Below are positions 1-11,714 of a stretch of DNA of 35,700 nt, one piece after another. The translations under genes and the position numbers were made by a program. This stretch comes from Multifurca ochricompacta (Eukaryota > Basidiomycota > Agaricomycetes > Russulales > Russulaceae), in NCBI GenBank assembly GCA_022496185.1, contig WTXG01000332.1:1-35700 (forward strand), in the 5' to 3' direction. The notes under the pieces are model-generated. The model had not been told where the DNA came from. It worked only from the letters and a program-made list of their open reading frames with translations, and did no database searches. Each line of letters opens with the position of its first letter. The stretch's first letter is position 1.

Positions 1-49
1 AACCTGTGGCACTTACCCACACAGGTTTGAAAACCCTTGCCAATCACTA
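1..49. mobile_element. Terminus of hAT-like non-autonomous element (cut by window edge)
   Basis: Read on the minus strand from base 49, the sequence begins TAGTGATTGGCAAGGG and continues with motifs (GTGGGTAAGTGCCAC) that match, at about 80% by eye, the left end of the 1438-bp element at 22607-24044. The two are therefore members of one family. The rest of this copy and its left target-site duplication lie outside the window, so its length is unknown. Confidence 0.7.
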
Positions 50-308
50 GTTACATTTAGTGTGGATAAGTCACCTTGAATTGAAGTGGCACACTGATGA
101 GGAGTATCCCAAGTGATGGCCAAATTAGATTTCAAAACCAAATAATACTCCTACAACAAATTTATATCAACAAAACAATGGCCAGTCATCCAACCTCAGC
201 CCTTAAGGCAATCTATATTTATGTCATGTCATGTCAGTTGACACCCCTAAGATAAGATATACTTGAATTACTTACAGCTGGTTGGTGTTGTTCACAAGCA
301 AGACACTC

Positions 309-3300
309 TTATTTCCAAGCACTCCTCATTTTATTAAGGACATTATCAAGGCACAATTGGTCATGCTGTTCATAAGAGGTTGCTTTTATTTGTTTATGAA
401 GCTTCAATGCCTCCTCAAACATGCTTTTAGCTTCCTCAAGTTGTGACCTCTTCATGTAAACCCTTCCTAGCCCATTCATTGCAATTCCCTGACCAACAAC
501 ATCATTGGCAGCCTTTTTACATCTAATGCCTTCTGAAATGAGGCTTCTGCCCCATTTAGTTTGTTCATGAGTAGATATGTTTCTCCAAGTCCTTGATGGA
601 CAATTCCTTGATTGAAAAGGTTATTGGAAGCCATATCAAATTCTAATGCCCTGTGATATGAGACCTCTGCCTCATCAAGCTGGTTAAGCCTTATATAAAT
701 GTGTCCAAGGCCACGTTGAGCATTTCCTTGATTCATAAAATGATTGGTCTTTTTTTGAAATTCTAATGCTTTTTTAAATGAAACCTCTGCCTCAGCTAAC
801 TTGTCCATCCTTAGGTATGTTTCACCAAGGCCCTGGTGATCATGTCCCTGTCCAATAATATCACCTGCATTTTTATGGAACTCTAATGCCTTTTGGTATG
901 AGGCTTCTGCATCAATGAGCTTGCCTAGCAGTATATATGTCTTTCCAAGCCCATAATGAACTCTCCCTTGCCCAGAAATGTTTTGGTTGGCCTGAAAAAT
1001 CTCCAATGCCTTTTGATATGTGGTCCAGCCTCATTCAATAGAAATTGGGACAAGTAACAGGCCAAGATCAGTTAGGATATAGCCATGGAGATCACCAACA
1101 TCCACTGGCTTGATAGACACTGTCTTTCTGCTTCTAGAAATTTCTTCTTTGCAGTTTCCATGTCATCTGCATGATAACATAGCCTTCCCCATACTCTAAG
1201 ACATTTAATTAAATGTGTTACACCATCACTGTTTTCCAAAGGAAGTTGGACAGTGTGATCTAATAATGTGCTAGAGAAGTCTCCAATATTCATGCAGAAT
1301 TCAGTGAAGGAAATGATAGCATTAATTAGCCTTGATTGGTTGCCAGAGTTTGATTTCAGTAACCCAGATAACATGGCTTTAGTATTGTTCACTTCTAGAA
1401 CCATTTCTGCATAGGCCTCTGGAGCTGCTCTCTTCATATCAAGAGATGCCAAGGAAATGTAGAACTCTTCAGAGCTGTCTTGTTGAAAGTGAAGGAAAGC
1501 CCTGATTGTTACAAAATTGACGTATAATTGGATGAGGCTGATATCTATCTCCAATCAGATTTATCAAGCTGCATTGCTGAAGAACTTGAAGGCATGATAT
1601 CATATCCATGTCAGTGAGAATCCCTTTGAATTTGTTCAGTTGCTTAATATGAAGCCCATCAGGGAGAGTGCTGAGGATCCCAAGAAGACCCTTTGCAAGT
1701 GGATTGGCCACCATACGGTGACTATCTAGGGAGATCTGTATTGAGTATTCCATATTTGAAAGCCTGTTCATTTCACCCTTCTTGATGAGCTTTGTTCGTC
1801 TCGAACTCCACTCCTCCCATAATAACATAGGCGGGGTAACCTGAGAAAGATGGGCCAGCAGGTCAACTGCAAGAGGAACACAGTCCACAGCCATGATAAG
1901 TTGCTCTGAGAAGCTGTCATAATGGCCAGAAATACGAATCCAGATCTCTTTAGCAGCATTCAAATCAATGGTTCCCAGAGGCTCCAAGAATGGCCGTGTC
2001 CATTCAGTTTGGCCTGGCCGCTCTGCACCTCGCATTGTAAGAAGAACGGTTACACGACGAAGGGCTGTGATCCGGGATAGAAGAACTTCAACAGAGCGCT
2101 TTGTCTCGTCCGACTGATCCCATGGCGATTCAAAGTTATCAAAGCACAAGATGGTCTCCTTTGAATTCAACGCGGCTTGGACTTGAGGCCAAAGGGTATC
2201 CGGGGAACCCATTACGAGGCCAAGGGTCTTCGCAAGCTGGATTAGGAGGGCATCGGATGAACTGGCAGATTCACAAGATATAAAATATCTAGCATCTTAG
2301 AAGTGTTCTTGAATGCGGTCATGACCAAGGACTGCATTGGCAAGTGTGGTTTTTCCATATCCACCAGGGCCCAAGATAGCAATCCTGGCTGGGCGAGAAG
2401 CAACTTTGGTGAATATGATGTGAATTATGTGGGCAAGCTCAGTGTCACGTCCGAAAAATATCTGTGGTAGAGGCGGAGCGATCGCTGGTTGCACGACAGA
2501 CCTGGGCAACATCAGGATACGTTCACGTTCACGGGATGAGCACGGATGGAGAATGCCCACATCGTAATCTCAGCTAGGACAGCCCGGGGACCCTGTTCAA
2601 TACAAGTCAATTGACTCCGCCAAGTTGAACATGGGATATGGGATATGAACATACATCGCGTCTATCGGCAATCTGAGTAAAGCGAATATCCAGCAACAGT
2701 TCGGCCTATGGATAAATGATCATGATAGATCGACGATTTAGAAAATAGATCTGGGACGAACCTGAAAGACTTCAAGAGCATTCGCCAACTTGGCATCATA
2801 CTTCTTGATTTTCCCGAGCAGATCCTTGCGCAACAGCAGACTTCTGACGCCTCTGACCTTGGAGCATTCTTCGAGGACGTGCTTAATCCCATCCAACTCA
2901 CTTTTCATCAATCAGGGGGACGATAAATATATAATTATCACGAGGTACATACCTTTGAAGAGACTTGAGAATGGCGCGCAGGCCAGCGGGAAGATCTCCC
3001 TCGTTCAAATTATGAGTTTGGCATGACTGACCAACATTGATGACGAGACCCGCAACTCTGATGAGCTTCTGCATGACATCCTCACACTCTCCCTTGTATT
3101 GCTTTACCTCCTATTGATGAGATTATGAACGAACTCAACGCCGGTTGGAGTGAGGTACTCACGTCTCTCATCGTAAGCGCCTGGAGCAATAGGCCCGCAA
3201 TGGGAGCGATATAAGGAATCTTGCTCGCCAAAGCACTCCCTTCTTTTAGGGATGCGAGAGATAATTGGATTGCGTTATTCGCAATAGCACTATAACCACC

Positions 3301-3477
3301 GATGGGACCCGATGAGCCCAGATTTAAGGTGTCAGCTAGGCCAAGTGAATCAGTTTCAAAATCAAAGCGAGAGAATGAGACTTGCGGGTAACACTTACAA
3401 GCTGGTTGCTGGCCGCTAGATGATGCAGGAAACATCTCGTAAACCCTTTTCCGAAACGAAGATAACTTGGAATCCAT
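309..3477 (-). pseudogene. NB-ARC/TPR (NLR-type) gene, decayed
   Basis: Members of this family are STAND ATPases proposed to act in fungal non-self recognition or cell-death signalling. Start ATG at 3475-3477. Likely N-terminal exons are 3399-3477, 3163-3335, 2953-3110, 2762-2900 and perhaps an 18-nt exon 2655-2672, then the NB-ARC exon from about 2501 downward. The P-loop reads GPGGYGKTT (near 2350-2376) and the Walker-B-like segment is ILCFDNFE (near 2140). Four or more 40-residue TPR units (GLGxTYxxxxKLxxAExSxxKALEF) lie between about 1006 and 310. The frame is broken by an in-frame TAA at 2297-2299 just after the P-loop segment. Shifts are also needed near 1500, 1110, 1050, 1015 and 515 (an A-run) to keep reading TPR sequence to a TAA at 309-311. 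The join between exon 2655-2672 and the NB-ARC exon does not keep phase as I read it. Decay is more likely than sequencing error, because the neighbouring multi-exon genes read cleanly. Confidence 0.75.
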
Positions 3478-4871
3478 GCTCAAGGTTGAGTTTGATAGTA
3501 GTAGGACGTAGGGTTGGATGGAACGGTGGTGGGCCGTGGGCTGTCAGTGTTGCACATGCTTAGTAATTGATAACTGTTTATTGTACGATAACTTCTCTTC
3601 TTCTTTTGCGTTCATTCAGCCCCATCGAAAGGCAACGTCCTCAACGTTTTTTCTTGTTTTCTCTGTCATTCTACCATGTTCTCTTTCAATAACGGGCTTA
3701 GTTGACTCAGGAATTTTAACTCTTTTCATTGCTTTGCTTAGCAGTCATCTTATCACTTGAACTGTCAAAACTACCTTGACCTCGAATCTACGCAGAACGG
3801 TTCGCCAGCCGTAACAGTCAGAGTCGGTAAGTGTGGCGTGACCTCTGGCTCTAATTCGTGCAATTTCGGTTGCGGGACACTGCTGTGGTTTGATCATGAA
3901 AGCATCAGACATGCAACGATTTTACTCGTATTATTTCATCAGGTTATGGTTAAGTATCTAAGAATTACCCCAACCACGCTATAGAGAGAGAGGGGCATGT
4001 ACTCGTTCTCATAAATAAAGAGTTCACACAAAGCACGACCAACAAATGAAATTTCCTTCACCCACGCACTCTATTTGCTCTCACGGTATTCCCGTACAGT
4101 ATACAACTCTCATGGATTGGGGTTAACTTGGAACCTCAGCTTATGCCTCACGAATTTTCGCTTCTATGACCTATGTCTCCAATGTGAATTATCCGCGGAT
4201 CGATGGATTCAAATAAAAATTCAAATAAAATGTTAAAAAAACGAGGCTGATCAAGAGAGCAAGGATGTCCAGGCCCGAAGCTGGCGACAAGCTTCATTTC
4301 TCAGGACTGTGTATTGTCAAATCTTGAACCGGTAGGAAGTCATCGGCAAGCAGGAACAAGGCCCCCGCCTAGCAATGGCGAGCGACCTGAATGAAAAAGA
4401 TGTCGTCATCACCTCCGTGGTAGGGTAGGCGAGGGATATGCATGGTGTGCACGTGACGTGCTGCTACATGTTTCAAGGAGGCATGTATGGGGGAGCCGTC
4501 AAACAAATATGCACCTCTGTCGATGAGAAATTACCATTACAAGTCGACGACGACGACGACGACGAAGAAGAAGAAGAAATGAATATTGATTGATTGTGTT
4601 TCTTCCCTTCCCTTCCTACCCACCGTGCGAAAAACGACGCCACGGGGTTTGGTTGTGTTATGTTTGGTTTGTTTAATTTTCCATCCCATTTCCCCCGGTT
4701 TTTCGGTTTTCGGTTTCATTTTCATTTCATTAAATTCCATTCCACACCAACTCAAAACGTTTCACTCGCTCGGCCGCCGATCGGCTCATTCTTCTGTGTG
4801 AATTATATTATTAACCTTTTCTACCCCGCGTTGTTTTCAAACGCGACTGTCTTTCCTTTTCCTTTTACCCT
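3478..4871. other. Intergenic region with LTR remnant and triplet microsatellites
   Basis: No convincing gene is seen. The stretch holds a possible LTR end (3730-3816, listed separately) and a GAC then GAA triplet run at about 4547-4580. Its right part is pyrimidine-rich and probably serves as promoter and 5' leader of the gene starting at 4872. Short ORFs here look random. Confidence 0.5.
3730..3816 (+). repeat. Possible LTR 3'-end remnant
   Basis: This stretch resembles the last roughly 100 bp of the LTR ending at 22368. Both have a GCTTTGC/TAGCAGTCATCT block, a CGAACT or TGAACT block and a terminal CCGTAACA. The left boundary is not visible, so it may be a truncated solo LTR. The similarity is partial and was judged by eye. 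Confidence 0.35.
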
Positions 4872-6562
4872 ATGTTATTGTCTGATCAACATGGCAACGT
4901 TTCGGTTGCCTCTCATCATCATGATGCCCTCGATTCGTCTACAACAACACCGACATTGACACCGACACCGATACCTGCTTCACCCTCTACCCGAACAGTA
5001 GCGATCATTAAGCCTCATGCGTTGAAGCATCGTTTCGAGATTGAACAGAGGATTACGGAAGCCAAATTCGAGGTACGTTCGTTTGAATCTCCCCGCGGGG
5101 TATTGGTATATTCATATTCATATTGCGGTGGCACACACAGATTGTGAAGGAGAGGCAAATAGAAATCGATGTGGAGACGGATCCTGATACCCTCTATGAA
5201 CTCTTTGGGGAAGACGCCCGATCGTTTGCCGAGTAAATAAATCTCGGAATCAATCTTCTCTTTCACTCACTTTTCATTTCACTCTTTTAGGGGTCCAGTT
5301 TGGGTTTATATACTTGAACGTCGTCGTGCCATCGAAGTATGGAATACGATCATGGGAGACGTTGATCCTCAAGTATCACGTGAACTGTCACCTTCATCCC
5401 TTCGTGCCCTCTACGGTGTATCCAAAGAGCTCAATGCGGTCATGGGTTCTCCCGATAAGGAAACGGCTGAGATTCAGATTGCTTCTCTCTTCGTTTCCTC
5501 TCCGCCTTTCCATACTTCGGACCTTCCAGATTTGGAATATTCTACAGATGACGATACAGATCGAGGAGAACGCCCACTCACCAACCGCCGGTCCCTTTCG
5601 TCCTCTCTCCTCTCATCCCCATCCTCATCCTCATCCTCTCACCCTCGCGTTCACCTCAGTACTACTAGCACTCATTCTACCACCGGCAGCTCGTCCAACA
5701 TCGCCACTCCAACCACTCGCACATCACCTCGCACTCCCTTCAAGGCCCGTCAAATACCACTTTCTCATATATCCCCCACTATCCTACCCCGTACAACACG
5801 CGCCGCCAGTTTGCGCGCGGGCGTGGCCCCTGCCAAAAACGAGCGTGACCACGGGCCTCGCACTCCTCCTAGCAAGGAGGCCCTCCAAAAAATGTTTGCC
5901 AACGTTCCAGGACACAAGCGCACTGAGTCTATTGCCGTCGCCTCGACCCTGGCTCCCGTAGTGGCGCCCCGTATGACCCGTGCCGCATCGTTGCGCATTT
6001 CAGGCGCAACCCCACCGAAGCTGGTTCGTCCGAAACCCATCATCACGCTCGCGCAGGCCAAAGCCAAGGCCGCGGAGGAAGAGAGGGCCGCGTTGGCGTT
6101 GAAGGAGGCACAGGCTAGAACGTTTGCGGGCGTTCCTGGACATAAGAGACGAGGATCTATCTCGGTACCAAGTACCGCACCACCCATTATGGCGCCGAGA
6201 CAGAACCGCAGCGCGATTTTGCGTGCTTCAAAGGAGACCACCGCCCCACCAACTTCGTTTCAGTGTACGTCTCTTTTTCTTTTTATTTTGTATCGAGAAA
6301 TCTTTTTTTAATATCTTTATTTTTTGCCAGTCAAGCTACCCGTCTCAGCATCGCCCCCATCTCGCCCTGCGTCCGCGCAAGGTGGTGACTTGAACCTGAG
6401 GTCTGCACGTCGCTCACTTCTCGGACGTCCAATGTTGGTGGTGATGGTGTTATCGTGACTCCGCCTAAACCTCGCCTCATATGCTTGCAAGCACCTGCCA
6501 CGGAACCGAGACAAAATCGGAGCGCGATGTTACGAATGGCAAAGATTGCAAATGGGGTATGA
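4872..6562 (+). CDS. Nucleoside-diphosphate-kinase-like protein lacking the catalytic His
   Basis: Exons: 4872-5072, 5141-5232, 5291-6264, 6331-6458, or to 6562 if a frameshift near 6430 is real. Residues about 41-165 form an NDK fold: RTVAIIKPHA at 41-50, then GPVWVYILERR and the C-terminal block ending NAVMGSPDKETAEIQIASLF. Active NDKs have NxxHGSD here. This protein has Met149 in place of the phospho-accepting His, and His49 where IKPD carries Asp, so kinase activity is unlikely. A role as a regulatory or scaffold protein is inference. The C-terminal half is Ser/Pro-rich with repeated motifs: VPGHKR twice, and a PRxxRxAxLR motif three times plus a fourth copy in another frame at about 6500-6540. 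The in-frame stop is TGA 6456-6458, giving 464 aa. A +1 change near 6430 would join the fourth repeat and end at 6562. Confidence 0.8.
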
Positions 6563-6881
6563 CATGAGAAGGTATGCTGTTATCTATCTTTCCCTACCTT
6601 CATCTAGCGCTGGCGCTATTCGTTCTTTGCTTGAATAGCGTATCGTCTTATGGTATATATATAACATGTTGCTCGCACTCGTCTTTTTTGTTTATTTTTT
6701 TTTTGTCACCCCTGCTGCGAAATATAATGTATAACTTTGACCCCCTGACTATTCGATGCCGTGATGCCGTTCATATTTATATTTATTTATATACCGGAGG
6801 TCAGGCCCGATGTATCTGGTGAGTGAGTGGGATGACGACGACGACGACACAGTTTAATCAAACCATCACCACTTCAACCCA
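6563..6881. other. Intergenic: 3' UTR / promoter between tandem genes
   Basis: A T-rich stretch with TATATA segments and a (GAC)n run at about 6834-6848. No ORF of note. It probably contains the terminator of the NDK-like gene and the promoter of ERCC1. Confidence 0.4.
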
Positions 6882-8339
6882 ATGGAAGCAATTGTACATA
6901 AGGGAAAGCACCAGCACCAGCAGCGACAACCACCGGTGATACAACCGAGTTTAGGAAACTCAATTATCATCAACCCGTGTCAACGTCTTAACCCGATAAT
7001 CGAATGCATTCGCAATGTTCCTAAGGAGTTTGGTGATATCTTACCTGATTATCAAGTCGGTAAGACCACTGGTGTCCTCTTCCTCAGGTTCCTTTCTTTC
7101 TTTCCCCCCCCTCCCCCCCCACAATAACACATTCCTCCTTTCTCACGACGCTTTTCACACAGCTTGAGATATCATCGTCTTCATCCTGAATACATTCATC
7201 AGCGGATAGAACGTCTTGGTCAATCGTATAACCTCCGCATTCTCCTTCTCATGTGTGACATTGTGCGTACACTAGACACACATACACGTTCATTGAATCT
7301 TTACCCACACACTCCCTCAACAGTCAGAACATCGGGATCCCATTCGAGAGCTGACGAGAATTTGTCTACTTAATAACATCACCGTTATCGTTACCTGGTC
7401 GTGAGTCTTTCTTTCCGTTTCCCTCCTCCCCTTCCAACAACAACAACATATGTATATATGTATGTGTGTGTGTGTGTGTGTGTGTCTAAATGTGTTACCA
7501 GCACAGATGAAGCCGGTCAGTATCTCACCGCTTACAAACAATCCGAGCATCGTTCACCTACACTCATCCGCGAACGTGTGGATAAAACGCCAAGCGCGAT
7601 TTTTCGAGCAGCGCTCACGAGTATTCCGCGAGTGAATAAGACGGACGTAGAAACTCTCCGTACATCATTCGGCGTGCGTGTTTTTTTTTTTCCTTTTTCC
7701 TTTTTCCTTTCTTTTTTATGTGTGTAAAAAAAAAAAAAAAAGAGTTTCGCGAGGATCGCACAGGTTGATTCGGCTCAGCTCGCTCGTCTTCCTGGTTTTG
7801 GCCCTAAAAAAGTAGCGCGACTGAAAGATGCGTTTGAACGACCGTTTCGTACGGGCGCTTCTACGAGTGGTGCACTTACAGTTGGTAGTGGTGGTGGTGG
7901 TGGTGGTAGGACTTTATCGTCTACCGCCACTACTACTACTACTACTATTGCTTCTTCTTCAAAGCAGCAACCCGTTACCAACGTAACTGAACGAACGTCG
8001 AACGAGCCAGTGGACAATTCGGTATGGGATATCCAACTCGATCTTAATACTCCTTCTCCTTCTCCTCCTCCTCCTCCTCCTCCTCCCGAACTGGGGCGAC
8101 TACTAGAACTAGATCAAGGGCCATCATCATCATCATCATTATCTAAACGGGTTCGTGAAGAAAGTCCAATATGGGAAATTGAAGGTGACGATGACGTTAC
8201 GTTTCCTGAAGAACAAGGAGAAGAAGGTGGTGGTGGTGGTGGTGGTACAAACCTGAGCTGGAATGTCGACCCGGATCTGGACGAGGATATAGACATGGAT
8301 ATTGCGCCTGCTCTACGCGCAAAGCGTCGGCGGGCTTGA
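6882..8339 (+). CDS. ERCC1: DNA excision repair protein ERCC1 / Rad10
   Basis: ERCC1 is the non-catalytic, DNA-binding partner of XPF (Rad1). The heterodimer cuts 5' of bulky lesions in nucleotide excision repair and acts in interstrand crosslink repair, in the nucleus. Exons 6882-7087, 7163-7262, 7324-7400, 7502-7673 and 7743-8339 join in phase to 383 aa. Diagnostic segments are [49 protein letters not shown] (central domain, about 27-140) and [14 protein letters not shown] plus [15 protein letters not shown] (tandem helix-hairpin-helix, about 166-217). The tail from about 218 on is low complexity (Gly, Thr, Ser, Pro, acidic runs) and ends RAKRRRA, a possible nuclear signal. Intron 3 holds a (TG)n run. 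The last acceptor AG follows a run of A rather than pyrimidines. It is convergent with the next gene. Confidence 0.95.
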
Positions 8340-9110
8340 GGCGCTGCATCACATACACACACATACATACAACTCATGGGCGCAGTGCAGTGCAGTGGGG
8401 GGGAGCGCACAACTTTAATATATGTCATTGGAAATATGTTTTTAGACTTTTTTTTTCTCTTCCTCCCCTTCCCCCCCCCCCCCTGCGCTGTACCTTGTTG
8501 AATTAAAACGTTCAAGACACGACATTTTTTTTTTACTCTTATTTTTTATTTGACTTTCCTTATTGTTTACTTGCTTTGGCGAGCTCCCTACCCCCTTCCC
8601 CTCCCCCCCCCCCCCTCTACTCCCCCTTGCGCGAAGTTGTCACAACATGGCACATTAAATACTTTTTTTTTTTTTTCTTTTTTGAATTCATAATATCATT
8701 TAAATCATATCATATGAAAATTCAGTCACAAGTCAGCCTGGCCTGACAAAATCGTGGGAATTGATATAAGTAAAGTGATGATGGGGTGTGATTGATAGGG
8801 GTAGGTGATATAGAAAAGACATTATACGTGACGTTCTCATCACTCACTTTCCCTTTTTTCCCTTTTTCCCTTTTTTTTTTTTCCTGCTACTCCCATATCA
8901 GATCCATAGAGATAGAGACAAGCCTGGTCGGTACTCAGGTTGTCCCGGGCCGAATCATCCGACATCTATTGAATTGAAAATCGTTAATGTTACATACATC
9001 CAAATAATATGTGTATATATATAAAGATATATATATTATTATCATGACGACCTTGTTTTTTGGGGGAGTTTTTTTTTTTTTTTCACTTCACCCCTCCCTT
9101 CCTTCTCCTG
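8340..9110. other. Intergenic between convergent genes, homopolymer-rich
   Basis: Contains long C, G and T runs (for example about 8469-8483, 8606-8617, 8664-8677 and 9069-9082) and an AT-rich (TA)n patch near 9012-9035. No gene is seen. It should hold the 3' ends of both flanking transcripts. Confidence 0.45.
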
Positions 9111-10810
9111 TCACCCACCCTTCATAAGTATGCATGTGCATGTGCATGTGTGTGTGTGCGTCATTGTTGTTTTTTTTTTTTTGTTTTCTTTTTGTTTTTT
9201 TGGAAAATCGAAAAAGAAAAAAAGAAAAGGAAAAAAAAAAAAAAAAACCAAAACAAAACAAAAAGGCCTTTTTTTTTTTTTATGATGGTGTACCTTGATG
9301 CGAACGTGAGGAAAAGATCCGCGATGTATAAGGTGGTGGTGTGGGAACATCTGAGTGTGTTTGCCTCCCTTCCCCCCCCACTTTCGTCCATTCACGAGCT
9401 GCTGCTGCTGCTGCTGCTGCTGCTGCGGTGGTGGTGACGATGACGATGACGATGATTCGGGAATTTGAAGCAATCGATTCGGTTGTAATACTACCAACGG
9501 AAAAGACCTCGCCGCCGTCACCGTTTGTTGTTGCGGGGATAATGACGAAGACGTTGGCACTGGTGGTAGTGGTGACCGTGAGGATGGTGGTGGTGGTGGT
9601 GGTGATGATGATGATGATGATGATGGTGATGATGAGGATAATGATGAAGATGGTGGTGGTGGTGATGATGACAGTGGTAATGGTGGTGGTGGTAGTGATA
9701 CCGGAGGTAGCTTGCGTTCCGGTAATGGAGGCAACGGACGAACCTTAGTCTTTGATTTATCCACTTTATTCCGCTCCTTTTCCCGAACCTGACCTCGCTC
9801 CCGCTCCCGCATCATCATCATCATCATCGCCATCGTCGTAGACATTATCATATTACTACCCCTACCGGTCGTGGCGAAGCTCGCGGACGTTGGGGTTGGC
9901 GGGAGCGGTAATTTCGGTGGGGGTGATAACGGTGGTGGTTGTGGTGGTGGTGGTAGTGGTTGTGGTGGTGAAGCGGAAGCGGAGGCGGTGGTGACAGTGG
10001 TGACGGGTGGTTTGGCACGTAGGAATTGACGTGGACGAGGACGACGAGGCGCGAACATGTCATCAGAATTGAAACGGATTTGTGGCGTTGGTGGGAGTAC
10101 GGGATCGACATGGCTACCTCGGTGTCGTGCACCACGACCGTGACTAATACCACCACCTCCTCCACCATTATCGTACTCATGAGGATGGAGATGGTGCTGA
10201 TGATGCTGATGATGATGGCCGCCACCGCTTAAACGACCTACAAAAGTCGGGATGCTGACTCGGAGACGCCCACTGAGGGTTGATAACGTTCGAGTGGAAG
10301 ATTCTCGAACACCAGCTTGCTGAATTACGGCGGCGTGTGGGAAAGCCGTTGATGTTGTTGTCGTAGGCGTCGTTAATCCTCCCATTGTTGTCATCGTTGC
10401 CGCGACGGCATCATTTGACACGAAAGATGGTGTGGTTGTGCAAGTACTACTGGTGGGCGAATCAGAATAGGATAACCCCTCATCTTGAACTTGCTGTTTT
10501 GCCGCACGTCGACGTGCGGCACGTCGGCGCCATAGTATGGCGAACACGATTAGCAAGCCGAAACCCAGTAATACTGGTGGGACTATAGCAGCCGCGAGAC
10601 TAGAGCCTGGTGAACTGTGAGGTTGGGGGGAGAAGGGGGGAAGGGGGGGAGATTAGTAAAATAAGGTTTAATCATTTATATCGCTGGATGCACGGCGAGA
10701 TGAACGGAGGGGAGGGGCTATAAAAGGGACACGCACGAAGAGGATGATGACCTTGATGTCAAGGATGCATTCGCATTATCTCCACGGACCGTGATCAGAC
10801 TAGGCGACAT
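9111..10810 (-). CDS. Single-pass membrane protein with low-complexity cytoplasmic tail
   Basis: Not a recognised family. Two exons, 10737-10810 and 9111-10614, join in phase to about 525 aa. The N-terminus is short and Ser-rich with one N-glycosylation sequon (NAS). One transmembrane helix follows (AAIVPPVLLGFGLLIVFAIL, about 33-52), then a basic stop-transfer patch WRRRAARRRAAK. The type III topology with the tail in the cytosol is inferred. The rest is Pro-, Ser-, His- and Gln-rich with proline runs that could bind SH3 or WW domains. There is no signal peptide or recognisable ectodomain. The last 60 or so residues come from poly-A/T tracts (Phe and Lys runs) and look unlike coding sequence, so the true end may be near 9290, or an unseen intron may remove them. 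The alternative is that the real protein has more upstream exons. Confidence 0.55.
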
Positions 10811-11714
10811 GCCTCCTCACACTTGAGATAAGCTGATGTGCTTGGATTGGGGGGGGGGTACGTATGTGATGAAGATGGGCGTCGACGTGGAAGGGCGGGC
10901 GGGAAGGACGATACAGTAGTTGGGGGATTAAGAAGAAAAACAGAACCGAACGATTCTTGTGCAGGGCTCTGACCCTAACATGATCTCAGCACGGGGGTGA
11001 GCGGAATCATGGCCCCATCAACCCAATTGGAACGGAACTCTTTTTAATAACGAAAGTGGCGGGGGAAACCCAGGCGCAAAGAGTGGAACCTTGTTCGGTT
11101 ATTTGGTATTTGCCGCTAGATCGAGCCTCACATCATCTCAGGCCTGGAGATAGATCAGATCCTTAATATCAAAACTCCACAGGGGATATTTGGTAAGTCA
11201 CCAGAGCGAGTAGTTCACCTTTCACGATTCCCTGAGTGTCGCTTAAAGGTCGAATACCAGAATCCGCAACAGCGGGATGAATTTTGCACAGCCCTGTTGA
11301 TGGGAAGAAGATTAACATCACCGCATCAAAACCATCTGTAGTCCGTTCAGTTCAGAGAGCGTGGCATTGATCGGGTTTGGACTATCAAAGAGCGTGACGA
11401 AGCACGGGGTCCTTAGTCATATAATAAAGATTGCGGGACGTGAAATCTGCTTTGGAGCTGAGCAGTTGAGCCGGACGTCATTCAAGCTGCGTGATCTCCG
11501 GAGAAGCCACAGAAATTTGAACTGACTCGTTGCAATGATGAGCTATATGTTCTTCTCATAAGGGTGACAAGTATTGTATCGATGTGCCTGCAGGTTGCCT
11601 GGGAGTTGACAGAAGGGGACAATATAAAGCCTCGGAGGTTAGAGTGGGGATCAATATCCAAGAAAGCTTGTTCTTCCCCTGACACTTAGCTCACGTGCAT
11701 CGTCACGTGGTGTC
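10811..11714. other. Intergenic between two minus-strand genes
   Basis: About 900 bp. It should hold the promoter of the membrane-protein gene and the 3' end of OMA1. A 67-codon frame at 11482-11685 has no recognisable motif. I see no TATA box placed convincingly and no repeat. Confidence 0.4.

Noticed and set aside
3990..4210. Possible structural RNA or rDNA fragment
   Set aside because: I could not match conserved rRNA or tRNA motifs or find a cloverleaf.
7459..7484. (TG)n run as a regulatory or recombination site
   Set aside because: A simple dinucleotide repeat inside ERCC1 intron 3; nothing else supports a function.
9060..9437. Phe/Lys-rich plus-strand ORF over poly-T/poly-A
   Set aside because: Homopolymer-driven open frame without any domain or conserved composition; overlaps the minus-strand gene end.
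10718..10726. CTATAAAAG as a TATA box on the plus strand
   Set aside because: It falls in the short intron of the minus-strand membrane-protein gene, and no plus-strand gene follows.
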